Below, piece by piece: positions 1 through 9,200 of a DNA stretch of 64,000 nt. The translations under genes were made by a program, and so were the position numbers. The stretch spans positions 1 through 64,000 of the forward strand of contig NZ_FMCV01000004.1 of assembly GCF_900091565.1 (NCBI RefSeq). Reading direction: 5' to 3'. A model generated the notes under the pieces. That model saw nothing but the letters and a program-made list of their open reading frames with translations, did no database searches and had not been told where the DNA came from. Every line of letters starts with the position of its first letter. Position 1 is the first letter of the stretch. The stretch comes from Micromonospora marina (GTDB lineage: Bacteria > Actinomycetota > Actinomycetes > Mycobacteriales > Micromonosporaceae).

Positions 1-429
1 TGCGGTCGTACACCAGGTATAACGCCCCGCCACCGGCACCGATTCCGCCGCCCGGGTGTCCCCCACCACCCCGAAACCCGACACCCCACCCCACCGCCGT
101 CCCGCCCACCCCTCTGCCGTCCCCGCCCACCCCTCTGCCGCGTCGATCACGACGTTGACGGCCCGTTGTGTCCGGTTCGTCACCGCCCCCTCATGATCGA
201 CGCCTCCGGCAGGACCGATGCAGTCGTCGATCATGATGTTGACGGCGGCCGCGCGAGGCGAGCGAGGCGGACACCGTGTTGGGCGATCATGAGGTTGGCG
301 GCGTGAGCTGACCGTTTTGTCCGAGCCAACTTTCATGATCGACGGCGACGGGTGGAGGGTGAGGGCCGGCGCGGGGGCGGGGAGGCGCTGGGCTGACGTG
401 GCGGGACGATCATCGGGGGGCGTACCGCC
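1..429. other. intergenic region with inverted repeats
   Basis: I see no convincing gene here. The first 140 bases are C-rich and carry two near-identical stretches around CCCACCCCTCTGCCG. From about 143 there are several copies of a palindromic repeat, described separately. Open frames crossing this part lack the strong G/C third-position bias of the neighbouring genes. Confidence 0.6.
143..347. repeat. palindromic repeat cluster, CGATCATGA family
   Basis: Copies of CGATCATGA followed by GTTGACGG or GTTGGCGG occur near 143, 226 and 282, with inverted copies near 191 and 335. The last pair forms a stem: CGATCATGAGGTTGGC (about 283-298) against GCCAACTTTCATGATCG (about 327-343). The arms lie about 30 bases apart. 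This looks like a dispersed intergenic REP-like element; no transposase is nearby. Confidence 0.6.
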
Positions 430-435
430 TAGGGT
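430..435 (+). promoter_or_regulatory. -10 element, leaderless start
   Basis: TAGGGT stands seven bases before the GTG at 443, with no Shine-Dalgarno sequence between. It supports 443 over the more distant upstream start at 317. Confidence 0.6.
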
Positions 436-442
436 GGTCAGC

Positions 443-1147
443 GTGGCGACCCTTCTGCTTCTGCGACACGGCCGGACCACCGCGAACGCCGACGGCGGCC
501 TGGCCGGGCGGCAACCCGTCGAGCTTGACGACACCGGCCGGGCGCAGGCGACGGCGGTCGGCGGGCGCCTCGCCGGGCTGCCGCTGGCGGCGGTGGTGAC
601 CAGCCCGCTCATCCGCTGCCGGCAGACCCTGGAGCTGGCGCTGCCGGGCGCCGAGCCGGTGGTCGACGACGGATTGATCGAGTGCGGGTACGGCGACTGG
701 GAGGGGCAGTCGCTGAAGAAGCTGGCCAAGGAGCCGCTCTGGCCGGTGGTCCAGCAGCACCCGAGCGCCGCCGCGTTCCCGCAGGGGGAGTCGATGGCGG
801 CGATGTCGGCGCGCGCGGTCGCCGCGGTACGGGCGTGGGACGCGCGGATCACCGCCGAGCACGGGCCGGAGGCGGTCTGGCTGGCGTGCAGCCACGGCGA
901 CGTGATCAAGGCGATCGTGGCGGACGCGCTCGGCGTACACCTTGATCTGTTCCAGCGGATCGTGGCCGACCCGGCGTCGGTGACGGCGATCCGCTACACC
1001 CCGCTGCGGCCGTTCCTGGTCCGGCTCAACGACACGGGCGGGGACCTGTCGGCGCTGGTCCCGCCGCCGCGCAAGCGGCGCCGGCGCCCGGCGCGGGCGG
1101 CCGAGTCCGACGCGGCGGTCGGCGGGGGCGCGGGCGCGGCCGGATGA
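443..1147 (+). CDS. histidine phosphatase family protein (MSMEG_4193-type phosphomutase)
   Basis: Member of the histidine phosphatase superfamily, which transfers phosphate through a catalytic histidine; the substrate is unknown. The RHG motif is at residues 8-10 (LLLLRHGRT), a catalytic-type Glu lies in ECGYGDWEG near residue 80, and the second histidine is in CSHGDVIK near 150. The C-terminal 25 residues are a basic, low-complexity Arg/Ala/Gly tail. I chose GTG 443 because it puts the RHG strand at the N-terminus as in the family and because a -10 element lies seven bases upstream; an in-frame start at 317 would add 42 unrelated residues. In actinomycetes this gene often precedes DUF3090 and SCO1664-family genes, as here. 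Confidence 0.85.
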   Translation: MATLLLLRHGRTTANADGGLAGRQPVELDDTGRAQATAVGGRLAGLPLAAVVTSPLIRCRQTLELALPGAEPVVDDGLIECGYGDWEGQSLKKLAKEPLWPVVQQHPSAAAFPQGESMAAMSARAVAAVRAWDARITAEHGPEAVWLACSHGDVIKAIVADALGVHLDLFQRIVADPASVTAIRYTPLRPFLVRLNDTGGDLSALVPPPRKRRRRPARAAESDAAVGGGAGAAG

Positions 1148-1221
1148 GCCGGGCGTACGCGGCGCGTTCGCTCTGGGCGGATTCGGCGTCGGTGGGCTGC
1201 GCGGTGCTTCCACACGCCGGA

Positions 1222-1227
1222 TAGGGT
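1222..1227 (+). promoter_or_regulatory. -10 element, leaderless start
   Basis: TAGGGT is seven bases upstream of ATG 1235. It argues for ATG 1235 rather than the GTG two codons earlier at 1229. Confidence 0.6.
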
Positions 1228-1234
1228 CGTGGGT

Positions 1235-1816
1235 ATGACGCACCAGGTGCACGCCTTCGAGCCGCCGGAGCGGTTCGTCGCCGGTACGGTCGGCCCGCCG
1301 GGGGAGCGCACGTTCTTCCTCCAGGCGCGCGGCGGCGGCCGGCTGGTCAGCGTGTCGCTGGAGAAGGTCCAGGTGTCGTTGCTCGCCGAGAAACTCGAGG
1401 AGCTGCTCGCCGAGGCGCAGCGCCGCTTCGGCGTCAAGCTGCCGGAGCCGGTGACCACCGTGACCGGTGACAACGAGCCGCTCGACACGCCGGTGGACGA
1501 GGAGTTCCGGGTCGGCACGCTGGGCCTGGCCTTCGACGTGGACACCGCGACCGTGGTGATCGAGGCGATCGCCGTCGGTGAGGCGGAGGTCGAGGTCGAG
1601 CTGGGCGACGCGGACGACGACGCCGACGAGGACCCGGACGAGCCGGACGACGACCTCGACCGTCTCCGGGTGCGGCTGACCCCGGAGGCGACCCGCGAGT
1701 TCATCGAACGGGCCAAGCGCGTCGTGAACGCCGGCCGGCCGCCCTGCCCGCTGTGCGGCCAGCCGCTCGACCCGGCCGGTCACCTCTGCCCCCGGAACAA
1801 CGGCTATCACCGGTGA
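1235..1816 (+). CDS. DUF3090 family protein
   Basis: A 193-residue protein of the actinobacterial DUF3090 family, whose biochemical role is unknown. The N-terminal part (VHAFEPPERFVAGT, then TFFLQARGG) is typical of the family. Residues about 125-142 form an acidic Asp/Glu tract. The C-terminus carries Cys171-x2-Cys174 and Cys185 near histidines, a probable small zinc-binding knuckle. Its stop codon overlaps the GTG of the next gene (GTGA), so the two are probably translationally coupled. The start is ATG 1235; GTG 1229 is possible but lies inside the spacer of the predicted promoter. Confidence 0.85.
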   Translation: MTHQVHAFEPPERFVAGTVGPPGERTFFLQARGGGRLVSVSLEKVQVSLLAEKLEELLAEAQRRFGVKLPEPVTTVTGDNEPLDTPVDEEFRVGTLGLAFDVDTATVVIEAIAVGEAEVEVELGDADDDADEDPDEPDDDLDRLRVRLTPEATREFIERAKRVVNAGRPPCPLCGQPLDPAGHLCPRNNGYHR

Positions 1817-2631
1817 CCTCGTCGGAACTGCAGCCCCGACAGGACGGCGCCGAGGCGCTGCGGCTGCTCGCCGACGGTGAGCTGACCCTGGAGGGGCGGC
1901 TCGTCGACGCCTCCAACACCACGCTGCGCGGCGTGATCGCGTTCGGGGACGTGACCGCGCGTTGTGTCTACAAGCCGGTCCGCGGCGAGCGCCCGCTCTG
2001 GGACTTTCCGGACGGCACGCTCGCCGGCCGTGAGGTGTCCGCCTACCTGGTGTCCCGGGCCACCGGCTGGGATCTGGTGCCGCCCACAGTGCTGCGCGAT
2101 GGCCCGTTCGGTCCGGGCTCGTGCCAGCTCTGGATCGACGAGCCGGACGACGCCGAGCCGCTGGTCGGGTTCGTGCCGGCGCGGGACATCCCGCCGCGCT
2201 GGTTCCCGGTGGCCGCGGCCCGCGACGACGACGGGGCGGCGTACGCGCTGGCGCACGCCGACGACCCCCGCCTGGCCCGGCTCGTCGTGCTCGACGCGGT
2301 GCTCAACAATGCCGACCGCAAGGGCGGGCACGTGCTCGTCGGCCCGGACGACCGGATCTACGGCGTCGACCACGGCGTGAGCTTCCACGTCGAGGACAAG
2401 CTGCGGACGGTCCTGTGGGGCTGGGCCGGCCGCGAGCTGCCGGCGGACGCGGTGGAGATGCTCGACGGCCTGGTCGGGCAGCTGGGCGGGCCGCTCGGTG
2501 AGGAACTGGCCGAGCATCTGAGCATCGGTGAACTGGCTGCGCTGGCGGAACGGGTCGAGGGGCTGCGCGAGAGCGGCCGGTTCCCGCTGCCGCCGCAGGA
2601 GTGGCCGGCGATGCCCTGGCCGCCGATGTGA
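1813..2631 (+). CDS. SCO1664 family protein, PI3/4-kinase-like fold
   Basis: A 272-residue protein with a kinase-like core. An N-terminal lysine motif (ARCVYKPVRGERPLWDFP, near residue 55), a LVVLDAVLNNADRKGGHVL segment near 160 resembling the catalytic loop of PI3/PI4 kinases and HipA-like proteins, and VDHGVSFH near 188 resembling a metal-binding DxG segment. Whether it phosphorylates protein, lipid or nothing cannot be read from sequence. The GTG at 1813 overlaps the stop of DUF3090 by the GTGA arrangement, so I prefer it to the in-frame start 20 codons upstream. It is the third gene of a likely histidine phosphatase-DUF3090-kinase operon. Confidence 0.8.
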   Translation: MTSSELQPRQDGAEALRLLADGELTLEGRLVDASNTTLRGVIAFGDVTARCVYKPVRGERPLWDFPDGTLAGREVSAYLVSRATGWDLVPPTVLRDGPFGPGSCQLWIDEPDDAEPLVGFVPARDIPPRWFPVAAARDDDGAAYALAHADDPRLARLVVLDAVLNNADRKGGHVLVGPDDRIYGVDHGVSFHVEDKLRTVLWGWAGRELPADAVEMLDGLVGQLGGPLGEELAEHLSIGELAALAERVEGLRESGRFPLPPQEWPAMPWPPM

Positions 2632-2685
2632 GCCGCTGTCGCGTTGATCACCCGTAGGGCGGCATCCGAGCGACTGACGGGTCGT

Positions 2686-2691
2686 TAGGCT
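2686..2691 (+). promoter_or_regulatory. -10 element, leaderless start of mshC
   Basis: TAGGCT is seven bases before ATG 2699, with no Shine-Dalgarno sequence between. Confidence 0.6.
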
Positions 2692-2698
2692 GGCGGTC

Positions 2699-3937
2699 AT
2701 GGAGTCTTGGGCGGGACACGAGGTGCCACGGCTGCCCGGTGAGGGCGTGTCGCTGAGGTTGTACGACTCGGCACGGCAGGGCGCCCACCCCAGCCGGCCC
2801 GGGGGCGCCGCCTCGATGTACGTCTGCGGCATCACCCCGTACGACGCGACGCACCTCGGACACGCCGCCACCATGATCACGTTCGACCTGGTGCAGCGGA
2901 TGTGGCGCGACGCCGGCCTCGACGTGCGGTACGTGCAGAACGTCACCGACATCGACGACCCGCTGCTGGAGCGCGCCGAGCGCGACGGCGAGGACTGGAA
3001 GGTCCTGGCCATGCGGGAGACCGCGCTGTTCCGCGAGGACATGGAGGCGCTGCGGATGATCCCGCCGGCGCACTACGTCGGCGCGGTCGAGTCGATCCCG
3101 GACATCGCCGAGAAGGTGCTGGTGCTGCTCAAGGACGGTGCCGCGTACCGGCTCGACGACGGCACCGGTGACGTCTACTTCGACATCTCCACCGCGCCCC
3201 GGTTCGGTTACGAGTCGAACCTGTCCCGCGAGCAGATGATCGAGCTGTTCGCCGAGCGCGGCGGCGACCCGGAACGCGCCGGCAAGCGTGACCCGCTCGA
3301 CCCGCTGCTGTGGCGCGGCGCCCGCGAGGCCGAGCCGTCGTGGCCCGGCGGCGACCTGGGCCCGGGCCGTCCCGGCTGGCACATCGAGTGCACTGTCATC
3401 GCGTTGAACCTGCTCGGCGACCGGATCGACGTGCAGGGCGGCGGCAACGACCTGATCTTCCCGCACCACGAGTGCTCCGCCGCGCACGCCGAGCGGCTGA
3501 CCGGCGAGGCGCCGTTCGCCGACCACTACGTGCACGCCGGCATGATCGGCCTGAACGGCGAGAAGATGTCGAAGTCCCAGGGCAACCTGGTCTTCGTGTC
3601 CCGGCTGCGGGCCGACAGGGTGGACCCGATGGCGGTCCGGCTGGCGCTGATCAGCGGGCACTACCGTAGCGACCGCTCCTGGACCGACGACCTGCTCACC
3701 GAGGCGCAGGAGCGGCTGGGCCGCTGGCGGCGGGCCGCCGCCGCGCCGGCCGGGCCGTCGGGGGCGGCGTTGCTGGCCGAGGTACGCGAGCGCCTGGCCG
3801 ACGACCTGGACACGGCGGGTGCCCTGGCGGCGGCCGACCGCTGGGCCGACGGCACCTTGACCGGCGTCACCGAGGACGAGACCGCTCCCGCCCTCTTCCG
3901 CGACACGGTCGACGCCCTCCTCGGCATCGCCCTTTAG
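2699..3937 (+). CDS. mshC: L-cysteine:1D-myo-inositol 2-amino-2-deoxy-alpha-D-glucopyranoside ligase
   Basis: MshC makes the ATP-dependent bond between cysteine and GlcN-inositol, the penultimate step of mycothiol synthesis, the main actinobacterial thiol. The 412-residue length matches the family. It is a class I cysteinyl-tRNA synthetase relative: the zinc-ligand cysteine is in [10 protein letters not shown] (about 43), the HIGH-type motif is THLGHAA (about 51-57), further zinc ligands lie in HIECTVIA and FPHHECS, and the KMSKS loop is [10 protein letters not shown] (about 285-294). It lacks the long C-terminal tRNA-binding part of CysRS. It appears to be its own transcription unit. Confidence against true CysRS is high from length and the ITPYD context. 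Confidence 0.95.
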   Translation: MESWAGHEVPRLPGEGVSLRLYDSARQGAHPSRPGGAASMYVCGITPYDATHLGHAATMITFDLVQRMWRDAGLDVRYVQNVTDIDDPLLERAERDGEDWKVLAMRETALFREDMEALRMIPPAHYVGAVESIPDIAEKVLVLLKDGAAYRLDDGTGDVYFDISTAPRFGYESNLSREQMIELFAERGGDPERAGKRDPLDPLLWRGAREAEPSWPGGDLGPGRPGWHIECTVIALNLLGDRIDVQGGGNDLIFPHHECSAAHAERLTGEAPFADHYVHAGMIGLNGEKMSKSQGNLVFVSRLRADRVDPMAVRLALISGHYRSDRSWTDDLLTEAQERLGRWRRAAAAPAGPSGAALLAEVRERLADDLDTAGALAAADRWADGTLTGVTEDETAPALFRDTVDALLGIAL

Positions 3938-3978
3938 TCCCGCCCGCTTCCCGCCGCCCCTTCCCGCCCTCTCCGCGC

Positions 3979-4050
3979 GTCGATCTTGCACTTGCGGCCC
4001 GCGTTCCGGCGCTTTTGCCTCTTTCGTCCGGGCCGCAATCGCAAGATCGC
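3979..4050. repeat. inverted repeat, CGATCTTGCA family, copy 1
   Basis: CGATCTTGCACTTGCGGCCC is matched by an inverted arm ending GCAAGATCG; the arms agree at nearly all of 21 positions. It lies in the 292-base gap between convergent mshC and the GntR gene. A second copy follows at 4157 and a third at 35282. It may act as a bidirectional terminator or a REP-type element. Confidence 0.7.
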
Positions 4051-4156
4051 GCCCGCCCAGGGCCGCTGTGGCGTGGGTGGAACGGGATGGGTGCGTCGAG
4101 GGCGGTTTGACACCCGTGGTGTGCCACCCGGGCGTGCCCGCCCTCGGCGCCCTCGA

Positions 4157-4224
4157 CGATCTTGCATTCGGGGCCCGAGGTCGTCGGGAATGTCGCCTTC
4201 GCCGGGGCGGAAAGCGCAAGATCG
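4157..4224. repeat. inverted repeat, CGATCTTGCA family, copy 2
   Basis: CGATCTTGCATTCGGGGCCC pairs with an inverted arm GGGGCGGAAAGCGCAAGATC. It ends only a few bases from the stop codon of the GntR gene at 4230, as expected of a 3'-end element. Confidence 0.7.
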
Positions 4225-4229
4225 TCGGA

Positions 4230-5021
4230 TCAGCCCAGGACCAGGCCGGGGTCGGGGTCCTGGTCGGGGGCGGGAGCGGGGATCTTGTACTCCTCGGTCA
4301 GCGTGGTCATCGGGCCGGGCCAGGTGGCCTGGGCGACCTCGATCGGCTTGTGCCGCTCGTCGTAGGCGACGTGCAGCAGGTGCAGCACCGGGGTGTCCGG
4401 GCGGATCTGGAGGATCTCCGCCTCCTCCCGGCTGGGCTGGCGCGCGCTGATCGTGTCGGTGGCGGTCACGTACCGCCGTCCGGTGACCTCCTCCGCCTCC
4501 TGGTAGAGCGGCCGGCCGAACGCCTCGGCGCGCTCCAGTGAGGTGCCGGCGGTGTCGGCGGGCAGGAACCAGGACGCGCCGACCTCGACCGGGGAGTCGT
4601 CGGTGCGTACCAGATGCCGCCGGCAGAGCAGTTCGGTGCCGTCGGCGACGCCGAACGCGTCGGCCACCTCGGCCGGGGCGGGGGAGCGGCCGACGGAGAC
4701 GAGCTGCTGCCGGTACCGGGCCGCCAGGTCGGTGTGGTAGCCGCGGAAGCCGCCGTACCGGCCCCGGGACAGGCGGTTGAGGCGACGCCGGGTGCCCCGG
4801 ACGTACGTACCGGAGCCGGGCTTGGTGATCAGGATGCCCTCGACCCGCAGCTGGTCGACGGCGCGCTGCACGGTCTGCTTGGCGACGCCGAACATCTCGG
4901 CGATGGCCGGGATGGACGGCAGCCGCTCGCCCGGACCCCAGTCGCCGCGGCGCACCTGGGCCTTGAGCTGCGCGGCGATCTGCCGGTGCGGGAACTCGGC
5001 CGCGCCCGGGTTGATCTGCAT
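4230..5021 (-). CDS. GntR family transcriptional regulator, HutC/UTRA type
   Basis: A 263-residue regulator. Residues about 8-75 form the GntR winged helix (QIAAQLKAQVRRGDWGPGER, then IAEMFGVAKQTVQRAVDQLR and the wing GSGTYVRG). Residues about 95-250 form a UTRA ligand-binding domain, recognisable by EVGASWFLP, a conserved arginine near RRYVTATDTISARQ and the closing RPDTPVLHLLHVAYD. The ligand is unknown. A strong Shine-Dalgarno GAGGAGG precedes the ATG. The palindromes just upstream (5039-5061) suggest autoregulation. Its neighbours, mshC and PAC2, do not reveal a target pathway. Confidence 0.88.
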   Translation of the reverse strand: MQINPGAAEFPHRQIAAQLKAQVRRGDWGPGERLPSIPAIAEMFGVAKQTVQRAVDQLRVEGILITKPGSGTYVRGTRRRLNRLSRGRYGGFRGYHTDLAARYRQQLVSVGRSPAPAEVADAFGVADGTELLCRRHLVRTDDSPVEVGASWFLPADTAGTSLERAEAFGRPLYQEAEEVTGRRYVTATDTISARQPSREEAEILQIRPDTPVLHLLHVAYDERHKPIEVAQATWPGPMTTLTEEYKIPAPAPDQDPDPGLVLG

Positions 5022-5038
5022 GCCCGCCTCCTCAGAAC

Positions 5039-5061
5039 AGCTAGGTTCCTAGGATGCCCTA
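5039..5061. promoter_or_regulatory. palindromic operator candidate for the GntR regulator
   Basis: CTAGGTTCCTAG is a perfect inverted repeat with a two-base centre; its right half plus the next bases form a second palindrome CCTAGGATGCCCTAG. It lies 20-40 bases upstream of the GntR start. Overlapping palindromes suit a dimeric winged-helix regulator. Confidence 0.55.
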
Positions 5062-5090
5062 GAGGGTGTGCCGGCGCCACCCCGGACACG

Positions 5091-5120
5091 AAAAAGCCGG
5101 GCCCCACGAGGGAGCCCGGC
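5091..5120 (-). terminator. intrinsic terminator of the PAC2 gene
   Basis: Read on the minus strand, a GC-rich stem GCCGGGCTCCC / GGGGCCCGGC is followed by TTTTT. It lies directly after the PAC2 stop and upstream of the GntR promoter. Confidence 0.8.
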
Positions 5121-5134
5121 CTCGACGCGGAGAG

Positions 5135-6004
5135 CTACCAGGAACCAGCGGTCGGCCCGGCGGAACCGCCGCGACGGCGCAGGTACTTCTCGAACTCCTG
5201 GGCGATCTCGTCCCCGGTCAACGGGGTGATGCCGGCGTCGCCGACCCGTTCCTCCAGCTCACGCACGTACTCGCCGAGTTCGGCGTCCTGTTCGGCGGCG
5301 CTGCGCACCCGCTGCTCCCACTCGGCTGCCTCCTCGGCCAGGTCGGCCATCGGCACCGGCAGGTCGAGCACCTCCTCGACCCGGTGCAGCAGGGCGAGGG
5401 TCGCCTTCGGGCAGGGCGGGTTGTTGGCGTAGTGCGGCACGTGCACCCAGAACGACACCGCGTCGACCTCGGCCCGGGTGCAGGCGTCGTGCAGCACGCC
5501 GACGATGCCCGTCGGCCCGTCGTACCGGGTGGGGGTGAGCTGGTAGCGCTTCGCCGCGTCGGCGTCCGACGCGCTGCCACTGATCGGCAGCGGCCGGGTG
5601 TACGGCACGTCGGCCAGCAACGCGCCGAGCAGCACCACCCGTTCGACCTCCAGGCTGTGGCAGATCTCCAGCACCTGCTCGCAGAACGTCCGCCAGCGCA
5701 TGCTCGGCTCGATGCCGCGGATCAGCACCACGTCGCGCTCGGTGCCCTCCGGGCTGGCCACCATGAACCGTGTGGTGGGCCACTCGACGCGCCGCGTCTC
5801 CCCGTCGGCCATGGTGATCGTCGGGCGGCTCACCTGGAAGTCGTAGAAGTCCTCCGGGTCCAGCTCGGTCACCTCCCGGGCCTGCCAGACCTGCTCCAGG
5901 TGTTCCACGGCGGCGGTGGAGGCGTCGGCGGCGTCGTTCCAGCCCTCGAAGGCCGCGATGGCGACCGGCGAGCGCAGTACCGGCAGCCCGTCGAACTCGG
6001 TCAC
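5135..6004 (-). CDS. PAC2 family protein
   Basis: A 289-residue member of the PAC2 family, named for the eukaryotic proteasome assembly chaperone 2; the bacterial role is not established. Typical features are AAFEGWNDAADAST near the N-terminus, DFYDFQVSRPTI near 55, and FWVHVPHYANNPPCPKA near 185. The last third is acidic and helical and may form a coiled coil. A GTG start is used after GGGTGAGG. A TAGGCT box lies about 80 bases upstream, so this gene probably has a leader. It lies about 15 kb before arc, pup and prcBA; the analogous gene Rv2125 has a similar position in M. tuberculosis. Confidence 0.88.
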   Translation of the reverse strand: MTEFDGLPVLRSPVAIAAFEGWNDAADASTAAVEHLEQVWQAREVTELDPEDFYDFQVSRPTITMADGETRRVEWPTTRFMVASPEGTERDVVLIRGIEPSMRWRTFCEQVLEICHSLEVERVVLLGALLADVPYTRPLPISGSASDADAAKRYQLTPTRYDGPTGIVGVLHDACTRAEVDAVSFWVHVPHYANNPPCPKATLALLHRVEEVLDLPVPMADLAEEAAEWEQRVRSAAEQDAELGEYVRELEERVGDAGITPLTGDEIAQEFEKYLRRRGGSAGPTAGSW

Positions 6005-6232
6005 GCCGTCACCTCACCCTGCTCGTCGGGCGCGGCGCCGCCCGGTCGCACTGTCGCACCCCTGTTGTCCTTCACGTCCGTCAGCCTACGTGCCGCCGCC
6101 GGACCCGGCCCGTCGGCCGCGCCGGTCGCCGGGCCGGACCACCCCGGCGAACCGGCGCAAAGGTGTACGCCGGGTCGGTGGGCAGTATGTGGGAAGGCCT
6201 GGTTCGGGTGACTCTGCCGCACTCGGGCGCAC

Positions 6233-6238
6233 TAACCT
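6233..6238 (+). promoter_or_regulatory. -10 element, leaderless start of metH
   Basis: TAACCT stands seven bases before GTG 6246. No cobalamin riboswitch fits in the short space to the divergent PAC2 gene. Confidence 0.55.
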
Positions 6239-6245
6239 GGAGCAT

Positions 6246-9200
6246 GTGCCTACCTCGTTGCGTGACCTGCTGGCCGGTCGGATCCTGATCGCGGACGGCG
6301 CGATGGGGACGATGCTCCAGGCCGCCGACCTCACCCTCGACGACTTCGACGGCCTCGAAGGCTGCAACGAGATCCTCAACGTGACCCGGCCGGACGTGGT
6401 CCGCGGCGTGCACGACGCCTACCTGGCCGCGGGCGCGGACTGCGTGGAGACCAACACGTTCGGCGCCAACCTGCCCAACCTCGCCGAGTACGGCATCCCC
6501 GGCCGCATCCGGGAGCTGTCCGAGGCGGGCGCGCGGATCGCGCGGGAGGCAGCCGACGCGTACGCGACGGAGGAGCATCCCCGGTTCGTGCTCGGCTCGA
6601 TGGGTCCGGGCACCAAGCTGCCCACGCTCGGCCACGCGAGCTACGCCTCGCTGCGCGACGCGTACCAGGAGAACGCCGCCGGCCTGATCGCCGGCGGCGC
6701 GGACGCGCTGATCATCGAGACCTGTCAGGACCTGCTCCAGGTGAAGGCGGCGGTGGTCGGGTCGAAGCGGGCCCGCGCCGAGGCCGGCCGGGACGTCCCG
6801 ATCATCTGCCAGGTGGCGGTGGAAACCACCGGCACCATGCTGCTCGGCAGCGAGATCGGCGCCGCGCTGACCGCGATCGAGCCGCTCGGCGTCGACCTGA
6901 TCGGGCTGAACTGCTCCACCGGCCCGGCGGAGATGGGCGAGCACCTGCGCTACCTGGCGCGGCACTCCCGCATCCCGATCTCGGTGATGCCGAACGCCGG
7001 CCTGCCCGTGCTGACCGCCGACGGGGCGTACTTCCCGCTCGGCCCGGACGAGATGGCCGACGCGCTGGAGCAGTTCGTCACCGACTACGGCGTGGCCCTG
7101 ATCGGCGGCTGCTGCGGCACCACCCCGGAGCACATCCGGGTGCTGGTGGAGCGGCTCGGCGGACGGGCGCCGGTGGCGCGGGAGCCGAAGCCGGACGCCG
7201 GGGTCGCGTCGATCTACCACCACGTGCCGTTCGCCCAGGACGCCAGCATCCTGATGGTGGGGGAGCGGACGAACGCCAACGGCTCGAAGGCGTTCCGTGA
7301 GTCGATGCTCGCCGGGGACTGGCAGGCCTGCGTGGAGGTCGCGCGTAGCCAGGCCCGGGACGGCTCGCACCTGCTGGACCTCTGCGTCGACTACGTCGGC
7401 CGCGACGGCACGCAGGACATGCGTGAGCTGGCCGGCCGCTTCGCCACCGCCTCGACGCTGCCGATCGTGCTGGACTCCACCGAGCCGGCCGTGATCGAGG
7501 CCGGGCTGGAGATGCTCGGCGGCCGGTGCGTGGTCAACTCGGTGAACTTCGAGGACGGCGACGGCCCCGAGTCCCGCTACGCGCGAATCATGCCGGTGGT
7601 CAAGGAGCACGGCGCCGCGGTCGTGGCGCTGCTCATCGACGAGGAGGGCCAGGCCCGCACCCGGGAGTGGAAGGTACGGGTGGCCTGCCGGCTGATCGAC
7701 GACCTCACCGGCCGGTGGGGGATGCGCCGGGAGGACATCCTCATCGACGCGCTGACGTTCCCGATCGCCACCGGGCAGGAGGAGACCCGCCGCGACGGCA
7801 TCGAGACGATCGAGGCGATCCGGGAGATCGCCGCGCGCTACCCGGGCGTCAACTTCACCGCCGGCATCTCCAACGTGTCGTTCGGGCTCAACCCGGCGGC
7901 CCGGCAGGTGCTCAACTCGGTGTTCCTGCACGAGTGCGCCCAGGCCGGGCTGACCTCGGCGATCGTGCACGCCAGCAAGATCCTGCCGATGTCGCGGATC
8001 CCGGACGAGCAGCGCGAGGTGGCACTCGACCTGGTGTACGACCGCCGCCGCGAGGGCTACGACCCGGTGCAGCGGTTCATCGAGGCATTCGAGGGCGTGG
8101 ACGCGGCGTCGGCGCGGGCCACGCGTGCCGAGGAGCTGGCCGCGCTGCCGCTGGACGAGCGGCTCAAGCGGCGGATCATCGACGGGGAGCGCAACGGCCT
8201 GGAGGCCGACCTGGACACCGCGATGGCGCAGGGGCGTACGCCGCTGTCCATCATCAACGACCTGCTGCTGGACGGCATGAAGGTGGTCGGGGAGCTGTTC
8301 GGCTCCGGGCAGATGCAGTTGCCGTTCGTGCTCCAGTCCGCCGAGGTGATGAAGACCGCGGTGGCCTACCTGGAGCCGCACATGGAGAAGACAGATGACG
8401 ACGGCAAGGGCCGGATCGTGCTCGCCACGGTGAAGGGCGACGTGCACGACATCGGCAAGAACCTGGTCGACATCATCCTGTCCAACAACGGCTACGACGT
8501 GGTGAACATCGGCATCAAGCAGCCGATCAACGCGATCCTCGACGCCGCCGAGGAGCACCGGGCCGACGCGATCGGCATGTCCGGCCTGCTGGTCAAGAGC
8601 ACCGTGATCATGAAGGAGAACCTGGCCGAGATGGCCTCCCGGGGCGTGGCCGAACGCTGGCCGGTGCTGCTCGGCGGCGCGGCGCTGACCCGCGCGTACG
8701 TGGAGGACGACCTGCGGTCAATCTACCCGGGCCAGGTGCACTACGCCCGCGACGCGTTCGAAGGGCTGTCCCTGATGGACCGGGTGATGGCGGCCAAGCG
8801 CGGCGGCGCGCCGGTGGTCGACCCGGAGCGGGAGGCCGCGCTGGTGGCCCGCCGGGAGCGCCGCGAGCGGCAGCGGGCGCAGGTCCGCGAGGCGCTGCCC
8901 GAACTGGACGACGCGTCGGTCCGCTCCGACGTGGCGGCCGACGTGGCGGTGCCGAGGCCGCCGTTCTTCGGCACCCGGGTGGTGAAGGGCGTGCCGCTGG
9001 CCGACTACGCGGCGCTGCTGGACGAGCGGGCCACGTTCCTGGGCCAGTGGGGGCTGCGCGGCGCCCGCGGCGGCAAGGGACCGTCGTACGAGGAACTGGT
9101 CGAGACCGAGGGCCGGCCCCGGCTGCGGTACTGGCTGGACCGACTGATCTCCGACCAGGTGCTGGAGGCGGCCGTGGTGTACGGCTACTTCCCGGCGTAC

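Noticed and set aside
410..1810. 466-codon open frame on the minus strand across the phosphatase and DUF3090 genes
   Set aside because: It lies antisense to two well-supported genes, consists of His/Arg/Gln-rich low complexity and has no recognisable motif; it is a GC-driven shadow.
5916..6245. 110-codon upstream extension of metH
   Set aside because: It runs antisense over the PAC2 gene start; the homocysteine-binding domain begins at GTG 6246.
6005..6245. Possible cobalamin riboswitch before metH
   Set aside because: The metH start seems leaderless and no B12-box-like core or suitable structure is visible in the 240 bases.
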